Shown: positions 38,687 to 51,834, numbered from the stretch's first letter. The stretch: DNA of 64,000 nucleotides from Rhabdornis inornatus (GCA_013397075.1 VWZS01010175.1:336178-400177), one strand, 5' to 3'. Numbers and translations are program-made. The notes: generated by a model not told the origin, from the letters alone.

Positions 38687-40697
38687 GCAATTTGGGGGAT
38701 TGCTTTTACCCAGCTCTGTTCTGTTTGCAATATAAAATTAGGGATATGAGAACAACTCTGCTAAGGTAATGATTTTGAATCCAAGATGTATCTGAATTTC
38801 AGAAACTCAAGTTTAAGTATGAAAAAACAACAGGAAAAATAATATAACAAAGTGAGGGTTCAAATAAAAATTGATAAGCAAAATTATAAAGCCCTAGTGA
38901 AAATAAGAAACTCCATGGAAAGGTGTTATAAAGTACAGAGAATACACTGAATTTCCAGAAGCCATGCTGATTTAAACTCTTGGGCAAGAATAAAAATAAA
39001 TAGTAACAAAAATCTTCAGCAAGAAAAGTAAAAAGCCTCTTTGAGAGAGGTGAGCTTCTGTTCATCTATTTAACTAATGAAGGTGATAATTACTATGGAA
39101 TCTAAAGGGTGGTAAATGGGAATGAGGTTTTGGAAATAAAATGTAGATGATCGAGTTTAAGTAAAAAACTGGAAGTCTCGGTCCATGCTTCTATATAACA
39201 AAAGATGGACCACACAACCATGTCTCAATTTAGGAGAAAACAAGGAGGAAAGGAGAAAGCAGAAAATGCACTAAGAGACAACATATGTTTACAGAGAGCC
39301 TCTGATAGAGCAATAAAATATCTTGTCAAGATACCATTCAAACATCATGTTGTAGAATCTTTCCTTGAAGGAGTATCATAGAAAAATTTCTGTGTTTCAG
39401 TAAGATGGTTGCTAAAATATTATATGAATTAAGTTTGACCTAGTTAGAAGAATAAGGATTATAGAGTTTGTAGCTAAGAAATAAAGTTAAAAAGGAAAAA
39501 AAAATAGGAAGAGAAAAATGTCACCATCTATGTTTAAAGAGCAGTTATAAGACTGCAGAAAGATTACTAGAATAGTTCCTCAGAGGTTGGCATTGCAGCC
39601 AGTACTAAATGATCTCAGTTTAAAAAAGTGGTGTTTTACAAATTTGGAAATGACAAGATTTGACAATCTGAAGAAAAATCGATAATATAGAATATAAGAT
39701 AATATAGAAATGATCAAGGGCCACAACAATAGAAACAGAATGAAATAAAGAAATGTGAAATGAGAGCTTTTGCTGGACAGGCTTCCCATTACAATCAAGA
39801 AATTCTATGAGGTTGAAACACTTCAGCTGGAGGCAAATGAGGACACCTGAGTCTGGTAACTGATCAAAAGATTAATTTGAGCCACATTTCCCCTTAATTT
39901 GGAGTCAAAGAAGGCTTATTATTTTTTTACAGCTCTGGGTTCAGAAACAGATTCTTATCACACATTCATCTTCTTCCCAATTCTTTTCTATACAGAATTT
40001 AAATATGGTGACATATGCACTCAGGGAAGAGTGAAATGTACCTGGGTTTTATTGTTTTATTTTTTAAAAAGCTCTTTCAAGTTTATATATTCTTTTTAAA
40101 TTACAAGTGAAATAAAGATGAAATTTGATATTTTTTCTACAAATTCTATATGCTAGCTGTGTAGATTTTTATTTTTAAACCTTATTCTATAAAAGCTTGA
40201 ATAATGGTGTTAATATAGTAGTATATTTCAGTGTGATTTGTGAACCTTTGGATAAATATATTAACTGTTTATTTCATTAATCTAGTTGCACTGTGGTATT
40301 TTATTCAACATTTCCTAATTTCTTTTCAGATTCTATATTTAATTTTAGTGCTTCATATTATCACAATGAAAAAATGGTAGTTAGAATTTATATTTTCAGT
40401 TCTTTCTGCTTCACTTGAATACCTAAATATTTCCAAGGCATCTATAAATATTGAACTGTTCTGTTCTAAAGTTGAGTATGATAGCCTGATTCTTGAAAAT
40501 AAGAGATTAAAAATCTCTTACCTGCTTTTTCAGTACTGGCAACATAAAAAAAAAAGCTGGGTATTTTTTTAGAAAATGAGGTTTGTGTTCTTTTGATGAG
40601 CTTTTAATGAAACCAAGTAGATAATGGCTGGGACTTAGAGAAAAAGCAACACTACTTTAAAAATTGCTGTCTTCCACTTTCGAATGAATGCCTCTGA

Positions 40698-40728
40698 GAT
40701 GCACTAATCATCAGTGCATCAGTTGATG
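40698..40728. repeat. Adjacent perfect hairpins
   Basis: GATGCACT (40698-40705) pairs with AGTGCATC (40713-40720) around AATCATC. The right arm overlaps a second small palindrome, CATCA GT TGATG at 40717-40728. Confidence 0.7.
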
Positions 40729-41230
40729 AAGTGATTTTATTTCAGAGTTTATTGCCTTGACAGGATCAATAATCCTACTGTTAGTAAACTCAGCAGAACT
40801 AAAAGGCTCAGAGTATTCCCAAACTCCACACACTTCACTAAAATATATTAAAATTTTTATTAACATTGAATATCTGCTGACTCTTTAATAGTTGTAGATT
40901 CATTTTAACCATTTTCTGCTCTATTGATATTTCTACATCTAATTTCACAATTACATAATTTAAAAAGGTAGAAGTGAAACATAAGGAACTTCTCTCTACA
41001 TTGAACTTTCCATAGGAAATAATTGCAATCAAAAAATATTTCATGGAAGTGTTTTGAGAATATTTCCTTACTTTTGCTATTTTAGTCTGTAGAAGTGGTG
41101 AAATTTGAGCCGCGTTTTTTGTAAAACTCTTAAAGGGACACGAGTCTTTGCAATAAAAAAATTCATCTTGCTTTTATTCCATGTCCAGGTAAGCCAATAT
41201 ATTTTATTTTTTATCCTAGCTGGATACTGC

Positions 41231-41269
41231 AAAAAGGCTTCTAAATAAAAAAGGCTTCTAAATAAAAAT
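41231..41269. repeat. 17-base tandem duplication
   Basis: Unit AAAAAGGCTTCTAAATA occurs twice without mismatch at 41231-41247 and 41248-41264. Confidence 0.9.
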
Positions 41270-43062
41270 CCTCTTTTTTATTTTTTTTAGTTGTAGAAGT
41301 GAAGTTACTCTTTTAGAAAATAAAAACAAACTCTTGAAGTCTCAAGATACTTTCCAACACTTAATTGTTTGGTTAAGCAGTTTTGAGATAAGAAAGAATA
41401 CAAACAGGCTTTGAAAAGATGTTTAAATATTTATCACTTGTATCTTTCATTCATATCAGACTTAATCAAAGGTCTTTCTCTCCCCTATTTTAGAAAGTTT
41501 AATAATAATTAAAAGGTTTGACTACAGTATCGACTTCTATTACTGGCATATGATGTATGACATTCAGGTGTTGTTTTCTTTTTCTATGTATTATGATTAA
41601 TATAAATCTAGATTTTTTTTTTTTTTTAAGCTTGGATAATGCTACTAATGAATTTACTTTTAGAGAAAAATATTTAAATGAAAATTCTGAAAGAATAGTT
41701 TTGAATTATGAGTTACTCAACTTTTGGAAATTAATTCAATTATTATTATGAATACTGTAAGGAAAAAAATTTAGTAGTATTCTTTGTTTTGGTTTAGTGT
41801 CATTTTTTCCTTAGGCATAGATTTACACAAGTATCTGCATTTATAAGTGCTAATTATTCTTGTCAAAAATATTTTTAGTGTTTGTATTTTTTGAAATTTT
41901 TGTTAAAAGAATGATGAAACTTCATTCAGAAATCCCTTTGCCACTGACAGTTACTAAGATAGTGGCTTGGAAAATAAACAGCATTAACATAAAATGACTG
42001 GTTTTGCAGACTATTCTCAAGAAAACCTCTGAATCTAAAATTTGAAAAAACAGAAATTAAAACCTTTTTTTTCTTTAATTTTTTTCTGTTTGCTGATTAG
42101 CTTGCACATATTGTTACCTATGTTGGAATAAGAATTACTCAGATGGATCTGTATGATTACACCTCCTTTATCCTATTTTTTCTTAAGAAATAAAATTTTT
42201 GCTTTCACTTAAATGCAAGTCATTATTAGGTAATAAAATTAATATAATTATTGGTTTTATCTTAAAAATTTTGACTATGAATCTATTATTTGTGAAAAGG
42301 CACGATAATTCCTGGTTATCACAATTAATTGTCTACCGATAAGAACAAATTCAACGTTTCTCTTTAATTTCTGATTTTAATGGGAGTTTGATTTAAAATG
42401 TATTCAACAAGACAACATAATGTATGTGTTAGGAAGAAACAATAAAGGACAGTTTTCTTAACAAGCTCTGGAAGATAGGAAATTAAGCCTTCCTAATTGT
42501 GCAATTTGTTTAGTGTCTGTCAAGTTTTGCTATCTTTTGCCATAAATTGTAATTTAAACTTTGTTCTTTAAGTGCCATAAATTAGCTTAAATGTATATGG
42601 TATTTATTGCAAAATGCTTTACACTAACACATCTTTCTCCTTCCCTTGGTTTGTCTGTTACTCTGAGGTACTCTTCAGAATATTAAATCTCCTTGTGTTG
42701 TGAATTGTCTTTCTGCAGTTTGAATTTCTGTTGGGGATTTCGGTATGGTTGGTATAAAAATTTGGAAAACAATTACTCCATTAACATAAAGTAAATTAAG
42801 TGATGACAATGTTGATTAGGAAAAAATATAAGCTTTTATTTTTTTCCTGCTATATATTTAAGGTGGGCATATAGATGCTAGTGAGACACTATTAGATCAG
42901 ACTCAAGAAGAGTTATGAGAAATGAAAATTACAAACAAACAGCTAAAAACAGGCTCTTACATACCACAGCCATCCTGCAAACAGTGTTGCAACTGCACAG
43001 CAATGCACACAATCCAAGAGCAGCTCAGGCTGACAGCACTGGAGCCTGAAGACAAATTATCC

Positions 43063-43675
43063 CAGAATCATGGATCAGCTGAGGGTGGGATGTGCTTGTA
43101 CAGCCCAAGCCTTCTGCTCAAGCGGGCCACCCGGTGTGGATGGCCCAGGACCATGTCCAAACAGTTTTGGAATACCTCCAAGATGGAGACTCCAGAGCCA
43201 CTTCAGGCAACCTGTGCCAGTGTGTGCCAGCAAAGTGCTCCTGTGATGCTGAGAGGGAACCTCATGTGCTTGAGAGCGTGCCCATGGGCTGCCACTGGGC
43301 ACCATCAAAAAGAGCCTGGCTCCCTATTCTTCATACCCTTCAGGTATTCATACACATTTATGGGATCCCCTGATCCTCTTTAGGCTAAACAGCCTCAGCT
43401 CTCATTGCCTCTTCTTATACAAAATATAGTCCAGTCAATTGCCTTAGTGACCCTTTGCTGGATTCTCTTCAGGATCACCTACCCTGACCTGCTGGCAACA
43501 CTTGTGAAGTAGCCCAGAAGACTACTGGAGGTCTTTGCCACAGAGGCATATCACTGGCTCATGTTCAGCTTGGTGTCCACCAGTAGCCTCGGGTCCTTTT
43601 CTGCCAAGCTGCTTTCCAGCTGTATGGTCCTCAGCCTGTACTTGCTCCTGGAGTTATTCCTCCCAAATGGCGGGA
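43063..43675 (-). mobile_element. CR1 retrotransposon fragment (minus strand)
   Basis: It begins with AGAATCATGGATCAGCTGAG, a decayed reverse complement of the CR1 3' end. It continues through CR1 tail words such as 'tggaatacctccaagatggagactcc', 'gggatcccctgatcctctttaggctaaacagcctcagctctc' and 'cttggtgtccaccagtagcctcgggtcc', ending near 'gttattcctcccaaatg'. An open frame across it on the + strand (42922-43383) is antisense to the element and not a gene. The next bases are a G/T tract. Confidence 0.85.
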
Positions 43676-43801
43676 TTTTTTGTTTTGTTTTGTTTGGTTT
43701 GGTTTTTTTTTTGTTTGTTTTGGTTTTTTGTTTTGTTTTTGTTTGGTTTTGGGGTTTGTTTGTTTGTTTGGGGTTTTCATTTGTTTGTTTGGGGTTTTTT
43801 T
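43676..43801. repeat. G/T low-complexity tract
   Basis: About 125 bases of T with G1-G4 blocks, (GTTTT)n and (GTTT)n-like, abutting the preceding CR1 fragment at its 5' side. Confidence 0.9.
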
Positions 43802-46800
43802 AATGACTGCAACTTCCTTACATACTTTGGAACTAGTATTACTGTGAATTCATGGGTTCATGCAAGCATGTCTTGACAACATGTTTAACTGCACTGCATT
43901 ATTGGACAATAAATAACATGTACTTGAACACACAAAATGTAACTCATTCAAAATGTATATAAAAATACTTGGGAAATAGTGAATATAGATACTATGCCTT
44001 GAAAGAAAAAAGTATTTAGATCAATCTTCAACCTTTAAACTCCGAAACTGTTCATTAAATTTGCAATTCCAACTCTCCAGTCCTTTGCACTCCAGTCCCT
44101 CCCAAGTAAAAGAAAACAAAAATATCCAATTTCCAGTGCACTAGTAAATAGAAAATAGTGAGAAGTGTCCTCCAGAAGTGCTTAGTATAACAGTTGTCTC
44201 TGCAGTATGCTATCTGACATGAAGAGGCAAAAAAATACATTAGTAAGTGTTTATAGTACAGTTCTCTCCTAGAAATATCCATATGAAATTAAATTGCTAT
44301 CTTAAAAAAATCCTTTATTACAGTGACCACAGAGAGCAGTCTGTTGCTGTATTAGCAAGAAAAAAATAGAGTGAAACGAACAGAAGAAAATAAGTAAAAA
44401 AGTGAAGCTATTATCAAAAGACCCTTGAAAGTACTCAGTCTAAAAATCATTAATTCAATATTTCATGCTCCCAATTTTTCATAAAATGTATATCTATTTC
44501 AGCAAAGGAAGAGAATTTGATTCCTGTCATGCCATTTTTCTATTATTTTAGCACTGTTTTTTATGTTACTTTGATAATATTTCTGAAAGCACTCAAAATG
44601 TATGTCTCATTTTACATAAGTTGTTAATGGGAAAACAAGCAGTGGTGAGTCCTGAGGAGGTATCCAAATTACCCAAGCTATCAGCATCAGTAGCAGCTTG
44701 CAGAGTAATTTGCAAGGATAAGGCCATGATGTTCCCCATAAACCTACTGTCTGTGGAGTACTGCACAGCATGATGTCATGGGAAACAGAGGTGAGAGAAT
44801 ATTGAGAGGTGGGAAATGGAATGCTTGTCCAAACAGCTTTTACCAGCTTGCCAGCCATACTCTTGATTTAAAGTTTGGAAGATCCCTTAGACTTTGAAAG
44901 ACTTTTTCCTCAGCTGATGCCTCCTAATAGTTTGCCAAAATAGCAGAGATCTGCTCTCTGCGAGAGCTTTGTTAGACTCTTAATTGATTCCTCTGTCTTA
45001 CCCACTTGCACTCTATAACTTTTGTATTCCCATCCATAATGCAGTCTATACATAGTTTTTTCCAACAAGTTTAGCTGACTGGAACAAGTCAGTGTATAAA
45101 ATACACTGGCAATGTAGAATAAAGCACACTATGATCTTCATAGAGTTCTTGTGGATTTTTGGGAAAGAAGTCACAATAATTTTATTGTTGACGACACCTC
45201 TGTATTCCAGTGCTTTTTGAAAGAAAAGAATATTCTAGCATTTGTCATAGTGTTTTGTAACAGTAGTGTCTTTAGTGCTGCCTTGTAAAACCCAGATATA
45301 GTGAAGCTTTTTAAAAGTAAACTCTTTAAATATCTCTTCCTTTTTCTTTTATAAGCATCTGGATATGATTCTCTTGTTTTAACCCAAAACTGCTCTAAAC
45401 AGGCCATCCGTGGTACCAAATACAAATGATGGTAAATTTGGCATTTATCTGCCGTGTCCAAGGGAAAAAGAAACCATTTTCATTTTTGCATGTGTGATTG
45501 CCTGCAGGAATACAAACTTCTAGAGTATGAAGATCTACACAGGGTTCTCTTTGCCTTTTTCTGTAGTTTTCTTACAGTAATATAGTGAGGCGCTTGGTGT
45601 TTATGACCTTCCCCTCTTTGAAACACAGGAAGCAGGGAAGAGTTGTCTAGAAAAGTCTCATGGCATTGTTTGTGCTTGCTTATGAATCTGACTGCATATT
45701 GATCTTGTTTCACTAAACTGTACTATTATCTATGTATCTAGCTGACCTGGAACACAGCAATCAACATTAACAACTGGCTTCCTCCCATGCCTAGTCATGA
45801 CCTTAAAGCAGAATGTAGTAGCGAAAACTTGTAGCAACCATGAAGCAATCTGGAAAAGCAAAGAACATACTTGCACTCATCACAAACAACTGAATAATTA
45901 TATTAATTCACCTTTTTTACTTTACTCTGTGTCTGAACTTATTAAAGTATGCATACACTGGTTGTTGTCTGAGTGTGGTGTAGGCTGTTTGCCAGGATCA
46001 AGTTTTCTGTTCAGGGGCTCTGATGTCACAGTATTGCTACTCAAGATTTTTAAGTAATATTTTACCAGTTTTTTTTAAACTATGTTGCCTTTTAAAAAGA
46101 ATAATTTCTTAAAGGGACTAGCTGATTGTCATCAATTAAGTCAGTTCCAGGAAACAGATGAAATATCAATTTGTAAGCTATGAGTTCCTGAGTCATTACA
46201 ATATGTGCTATTATTAACGAGGTCTTATAATACAAACCTATTCCGTGATTATTATATTCTCTTTCATTTAAACTAGTTGTCTCAGAGATAATTATGGGGG
46301 GAAACACATGATAATATATGCAAGCATTAAAAACCTAGTTTATGTCTGTTTCTGTATAGGTTTTCTTATCGACTTCTTTTTTCCTTTTAGCAAGTTATGT
46401 AAGTGTATACACTTACACACACACATACAGAAAGTGTCTTTATGCATAATTACTGAAATATCCTGTATCATCTGTCTGGCTCTGTGGCTAGAGAAAAATA
46501 GCTATGGTGCAATTGTCCTCTGCTTGAAGATAGCAGAAAACAGGGGCCTCTTTTGTCTTGTGTGCAAGGGAAAAGAAAGGAGCATTGTTTGGAATTTTAT
46601 TTGTGGTTTTTGTCCTGTAACAGTTCCAGTCCAATGGCATGAAAGCAAATTATTTTACATAAATTTTGGCACAAAACTGGTATCTACTCTTGTAGTCCAT
46701 TTCCTGAATAATTATTTTTAATAAGAGAAAAAGCTGAAGAACTTCTTTTTCAGCTCACTATCCCATAACCTCCATTTCAATCAGCTTTAACAGCTTTACT

Positions 46801-47719
46801 TAACAAGTCTAATTATATTTTGGCCCTTGCTGAGATACCATTTATCCACATAAGGGGGGAAAAAAAGAAATTCAAAGTCCTGTAAGGAACAACTATATGT
46901 GGTGATTCTTGTCAAACTAGTTCTATGTACGGTGGAAGTGTTTCACTTGCTGAATGCCTGTCACAAATACCTCAATTCATTTCTTTATTGCCTCCTAAAC
47001 AATTTTTTTCACTTGCTGAAAGTTAATTTCTGCAATAGTTCTCTTTTCTGAGCTGCTCTGTCTGAAGTGGAAAACGTTTCCATTTCTGCTTGTTGACTTT
47101 ATAGGTTCCTGCAGACTTTCTTACATTAGGTTTCATTGTTGCATTTAATTTCAGGAATGCTTTAATTCTTTAAAGATGGCCTCACTTTTCAGTCACTCCT
47201 AGTTACAGACATTTAATCATTCACCTCAGTGCAAACAGTCCATCAGGTTTTTAACAACAGAACAATGACACACAAAAATGGAAATCCATATTATGAAAGA
47301 GGCCCTAAATCAACCCTTACTGATTAATTTCCCCTTTATTCACAAAGCCTAACTCATTCTGACTGAATCAATCAAAAAGCTATTACCTTCATACTTGCAA
47401 GTGTTACTTTCAAAATCAATGAAAACTGAATTTATTTTTTAAGATGCAGTGTATTACCAAAATAAAGTTCCCATTTACTTAACCTAGAGATTTATCAAAA
47501 ACTATTGCAGTTGGTAAAATCTTAGGGTTTGACCCTGTGTATTCTTTGGTGTTTTTTTAATTTTCAACTTTGTCCACATTTTCCAGTTTCATTTACTTCA
47601 ATACCTGGATTGCTCTCAAGTTTTGAGAGCATTTTTATTGCTTCTGTATATGAAGGCTCTCAGAGCTGCTTTTCAGTAAGAGGGATTTCCTAGGGATATG
47701 TCAGTGGGCAGTAGCTTTG
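43802..47719. other. Intron sequence without recognised elements
   Basis: AT-rich. The 137-codon + frame at 46308-46721 is the longest outside repeats but has the Phe/Ile/Cys/Leu-rich composition of chance frames in AT-rich DNA, and no family match. No transposon was recognised. Confidence 0.55.
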
Positions 47720-48015
47720 GCTGCAATCACCATAAAATCATGGAGTTCAGGATCCTGAATAAAGTAAGGTGGGACAGTAGTAGCATGCAAACTTTGGGAC
47801 AGCAGCCAAGAGAATTAAGTAAATTGGCTGATGTCCTTGCAAGTCTGCACTCTGTTGTCTTTGGACATCATGGAAATCTGGAAAAGTACATGGTCACTGG
47901 AAAGAAATAAAAGCCGGAAGGTCAGCCTGAGGAACTACAGGCTCATCTTTACCTCATTCCCTGGGAAAATCTTGGAGTTGTCTTATCAGAAGTAAATCAT
48001 GTCTGACCACCCTAC
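47720..48015 (+). mobile_element. CR1 retrotransposon fragment, endonuclease-RT junction region (plus strand)
   Basis: 'Aaaatcatggagttcaggatcctga' and later 'ggaactacaggctcatctttacctcattccctgggaaaatcttgga' match CR1 pol. The second corresponds to the NYRPVSLTSVPGK-type stretch ahead of the RT palm. The part between is deleted or decayed and no long frame survives. There is no 3' tail, so this is an internal scrap. Confidence 0.65.
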
Positions 48016-48027
48016 TGTGGTGATTGC

Positions 48028-48055
48028 ATGACCTTACCAAAATGACCTTACCAAA
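48028..48055. repeat. 14-base tandem duplication
   Basis: ATGACCTTACCAAA occurs twice without mismatch, immediately after the CR1 scrap. Confidence 0.9.
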
Positions 48056-48645
48056 ACTTCAGAAATCACTTTGTGCAGTTGTACAGACTTTGGGGCTTCT
48101 TATTTTTGTAAACAGAGTCTTATGTGTATCTGAGCCATCTTATGAATCAGCTAACACCTTTCAACCAGCAAACAAGCTGAGATCTTAGACAGTGAAGTTT
48201 CTTCCAGCATGCTAAACCCAAGTTTTTTGTTTTCAAATAAACCTATCAAACATCCTTGCCTATAATATATTCAGTGTAATTCTATTATATTGAATTTTAT
48301 TATAGATATAATTAAAATACCGATATAATAGGATTATATTTAATTTAAAGAAAATCATGACTATGCTTTTATTGCAAGGGGATGGGGAAGGGCAACTACG
48401 AGTAAATAGTCTCTTATTCTGATAGAATCACTTGCAGGGCAAGAGAGGTGAATTCTTGGGACCAAAGGAGCAAACTCCTGCAGAAACTGAATTTAAGCTC
48501 TTCAGGAATGGATTTATTAGTGTCATCCTCTGCTTCCTCCTTAGCACACATCAACGTGGTTCTTCTGCTGCACAGAACTTGGTCATGGCTGTTGCTTCTG
48601 CTGCAGGTGTTCAGAAATTAAACTTCTAGATTTGCAACTGCATGT

Positions 48646-48675
48646 TCCTACTGGTATTACTCCAGTAGGAGTAAT
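48646..48675. repeat. Two overlapping, mutually exclusive hairpins
   Basis: TCCTACTGG (48646-48654) pairs with CCAGTAGGA (48662-48670). ATTACTCC (48656-48663) pairs with GGAGTAAT (48668-48675). Both are perfect, and they share bases so only one can form. Confidence 0.8.
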
Positions 48676-49550
48676 GTGAGAATGGCAGCTTTTCTTCCCT
48701 ATCCAGAAGCTATTTTGCTCAAATTTATTCCACTGAAAGGAAACTGTATGTTCCTATGTTCACATTCAGATTCATATTCAAGGCAGCAGAAACTCAAGCA
48801 GAACTTGACTCACATTTTGAAGATGTTTTAATTTGTATTTTAAAATAGAAAGCATAGAATTTAATACAGTTAGTCATGCTTTATATTGGGAAACTATCTT
48901 TTAAACTCAAACAATAAGATCCTCACGATCTTCCTAGAAGACTTCCTATCAGATATTCCATTTAATTGCAATTTAGTCTTATCAGACTCCAATTGGCCTT
49001 TTGGATTCTAAGACGCACAAATTAACAGGAAATAAAGACTTGAGTAACATTATTGCTATCCTTTTCGTTTCCGTGACAAATTCTGAGAAAAAAACAAGAA
49101 GCCGATTTACCATACAAATTGCAACTTCGTGCTTTTTTGGTAAATTGAAATGTGAATGATTTTACATTTTTTTTCCTTTTTACATCTATTTTTTGGGGAG
49201 GGGTTGGTGGAGTTTTGTGTCTCTAGTTATTTTGTCTTTCACAGTTTCTGTTTATTATGTTTTTGTTTATTATGACTGCTAAATTTTTTTCAGTCAACAT
49301 TTTCCAACATGTAGAGGAAATATAGAAATATAGAAAGTGATATTATGAAATTATAAAGAGATAAGCATGTATGTCACGTATGTGAGAAAAAGTGTGCAAA
49401 ATCAGAACTGCATTTGAGAACAATTTTTTTTTCTATTTGTGTGTCTGCCTATTGCTGTGGAAAGCTTTTAATCTAAGAAAAAATAGAGATAGACTGTATT
49501 ATTATTTCAACTCTAATTCTTTTTAAGGGCAGGACCATTGCAGAGATTCT

Positions 49551-49597
49551 CCTAAGAAAAGTAAACTAGTCATGTCCTAAGAAAAATAAACTAGTCA
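49551..49597. repeat. 25-base imperfect tandem duplication
   Basis: CCTAAGAAAAGTAAACTAGT and what follows recurs 25 bases later with one change (G to A). Confidence 0.85.
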
Positions 49598-49804
49598 CTG
49601 AGGTTTATTTTATAAAGTAGACAAAATGCTGTCATTCATATTTTCCTTCCCATCCCAATGCTGTGCTGATTAACTTTAGTTTTTACAATACTAACTAGAT
49701 CTTGGTATGGCTTAGTGATCCTGCCTGAGCAGACTGCTCATTTGTGTGCAATTCTTTTTTGTCCTTTAGGAAATATTATTCTAATCTTAATCATATACTA
49801 GTTT

Positions 49805-49825
49805 CTTTGATCAATATGATCAAAG
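49805..49825. promoter_or_regulatory. Palindromic pair of TCF/LEF-type sites
   Basis: CTTTGATCA (49805-49813) and TGATCAAAG (49817-49825) are exact reverse complements with ATA between. Each arm contains the CTTTGATC/GATCAAAG TCF/LEF consensus. The bases to the right are AT dinucleotide-rich. Binding is inferred from the motif only. Confidence 0.35.
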
Positions 49826-50424
49826 ATATATATGATATATAAAAATATACAATATGAAATATAAATATATGAAAAATATTATATATAAACCAGTTTCAAA
49901 TTTATTTTAAGAGCCAGGAAATTCGTGGCTTCTCTATTTATTAAAAAAAAAAATTGTCCTGGACATATAATGCCTTTGGTCCCTCTTGTGAGGAATAATG
50001 TCTGACTGCCTTGGATCTTACAGGATCTATACACATGCTTATACAGTAGAATTATGGAATATGGAACAATTAGATGAATTCTTAGATAGTCCTAAGTTTC
50101 TACCATTGAATTAACAGTAGCAAAACCATGAATTCGGTTTGTACAAATGGGATTTTAGCCAAAGTAAATAAATTAGTTGTTTAATTCACTTAGGTTCAAA
50201 TTTATTTAAAATGGTCTTATTTAACAAAAGAAAATCATCAGCTATAAAGGAGCAGTCAGGCATGATATTAAACAGCTGAACATGTCAAAATAATCAGCAT
50301 GTAATTATGAAGTTTCATTCAGTAGATCACTGGTCTACAGTTATTGTTACTGTGTTTGATTTGTACATGCTTTAGATAAATTGGTGTCAGGTGTGGCAGG
50401 CAACCTTTACTCAGCTTTTGTCCA

Positions 50425-50548
50425 CTGAGCTAAGGCATTGTTTGGACAACATTCTCAGACACATGGTGTGACTCTTGGGGTGTCCTGTGCAGGGCCAGGA
50501 GTTGGATTCAATGATCCTGATGGGTCCTTAAATTCTTTGATTTTATGA
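50425..50548 (+). mobile_element. CR1 retrotransposon 3' end (plus strand)
   Basis: 'Actcttggggtgtcctgtgcagggccaggagttggattcaatgatcctgatgggtcctt' is the typical CR1 tail, ending in decayed octamers ATTCTTTG ATTTTATG at 50532-50547. It is 5'-truncated. Confidence 0.88.
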
Positions 50549-51834
50549 ATAGTCCCATGTTTCCTCAAAGGCACACTGATGTAAAGATCCTTTTCTTTCT
50601 GTTTTTATTTATTGACATCTATGGCCAGTAAATAAGATATTTACAACCAGTTTTTTGCTTGTCATATTTCTCTGCTGAATTTTCCAGCAAAAATCTTGCA
50701 TGTGTTGCATATGCACGTGCAAATCAAATTGAACACTTTGTTCTATGCAGCTGTATAAAGAAAGAATTCAGTCCTAGGTCATTTATTACTAACCCTTTTT
50801 GATCTCAGTGCCCTGTTAAAATCTTGACATTTGAGTTTTCATAAGCAGGCAACTATTATTAGTAAGTTACTTCATGAATGGTAAATGGCTTCACTACAGT
50901 TCCAAACCATGTATTTTCCTGTCAATAATCTTTGCAGCATGTTGTGCTCTGCCTCATCAGAAGAAAGGAGAACAGCTTATGTATTATTAATAAGCAACTC
51001 CTTTATAGATAGAAAGTTAGTAATCTTTGAATATTAATTGGAAGAATTCTAAAGGAATGATTATAAAAAAAAGATACAGAAAGAAGGTTCCTTCCTCTAA
51101 GTGTTGAATAGCATGTTATTTTTGGACTATAAATTATTTACATGGGGTTGCTACTTAGAACCAGGAATCTTTTATCTTTCAGTCCTTGTTTGAAACCTGA
51201 TCAGCAAAATAACATCTATCTTCACATTTCCCCTAGAGCCTGACAGTCATGAAAGCATAGGCATTTTTAGGCAGATGTTTGCTGCTGATAAGATGCATTA
51301 AAGCATGGACCATTAGCTGAACTGTTTTGTAAGTCATCAAAGATTCAGATTGTTTAACAAATTGATATCTATGCAGAAAACAAAAGACAGAGAAGGTCTG
51401 TGTAATGCTGCAGTAGTTCTTATTGACTGTCTTCAAGATCAACAAGAAGTGCTACATTGGGCAGAGAATGAACAGAATGACAATGGGGCCTGTTTCAAAA
51501 CAAGCTTAGAACGCAAAGAAATACATCATTTATTAAGGTAATCGATCCCTCACTACATCTCCCAAATATGCTGAAGCAGACTTTTTTTTCTGCCGACTCA
51601 CATCTATTGCCATCATATTTCAATGAATTAAAATGTAACTTAAGCTTTGCATAGAAACACATTCTAAAACCATAATGTGATGCTTATGTGTGTGTGCTGC
51701 ATGCACATTTACAACTACACAGGTAGAATGTGACCTAGAGATAGATATTACAATGGAAAGCTGAGTAGTAATAACTAAATAGCTGAATGGAGGAGAAACA
51801 AACAAAAACAAAAACAAACAAAAAAAAAAGCAAA
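50549..51834. other. Intron sequence before the gapped region
   Basis: AT-rich, ending in an A/C low-complexity tract (AAACA-type, 51795-51829). No exon or transposon was recognised. Confidence 0.55.

Larger units (their letters stand above)
38687..43062. other. Intron sequence with possible conserved patches
   Basis: Very AT-rich. It includes a perfect 17-base tandem duplication at 41231-41264, a T15 run at 41613-41627 and a hairpin at 40698-40720. 42300-42620 has a texture like conserved non-coding DNA (see findings). No exon was recognised. Confidence 0.45.
48056..50424. other. Intron sequence with small inverted and direct repeats
   Basis: AT-rich. It contains paired hairpins at 48646-48675, a 25-base imperfect tandem duplication at 49551-49597, a palindrome at 49805-49825 and an (AT)-rich run up to about 49890. 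No exon or transposon was recognised. Confidence 0.55.

Noticed and set aside
42922..43383. 153-codon + strand open frame
   Set aside because: Most of it lies antisense over a CR1 fragment, so the frame is a by-product of the retrotransposon tail.
46308..46721. 137-codon + strand open frame
   Set aside because: The composition is dominated by Phe, Ile, Cys, Leu and Lys as expected from AT-rich DNA. No domain, family or splice context is visible.
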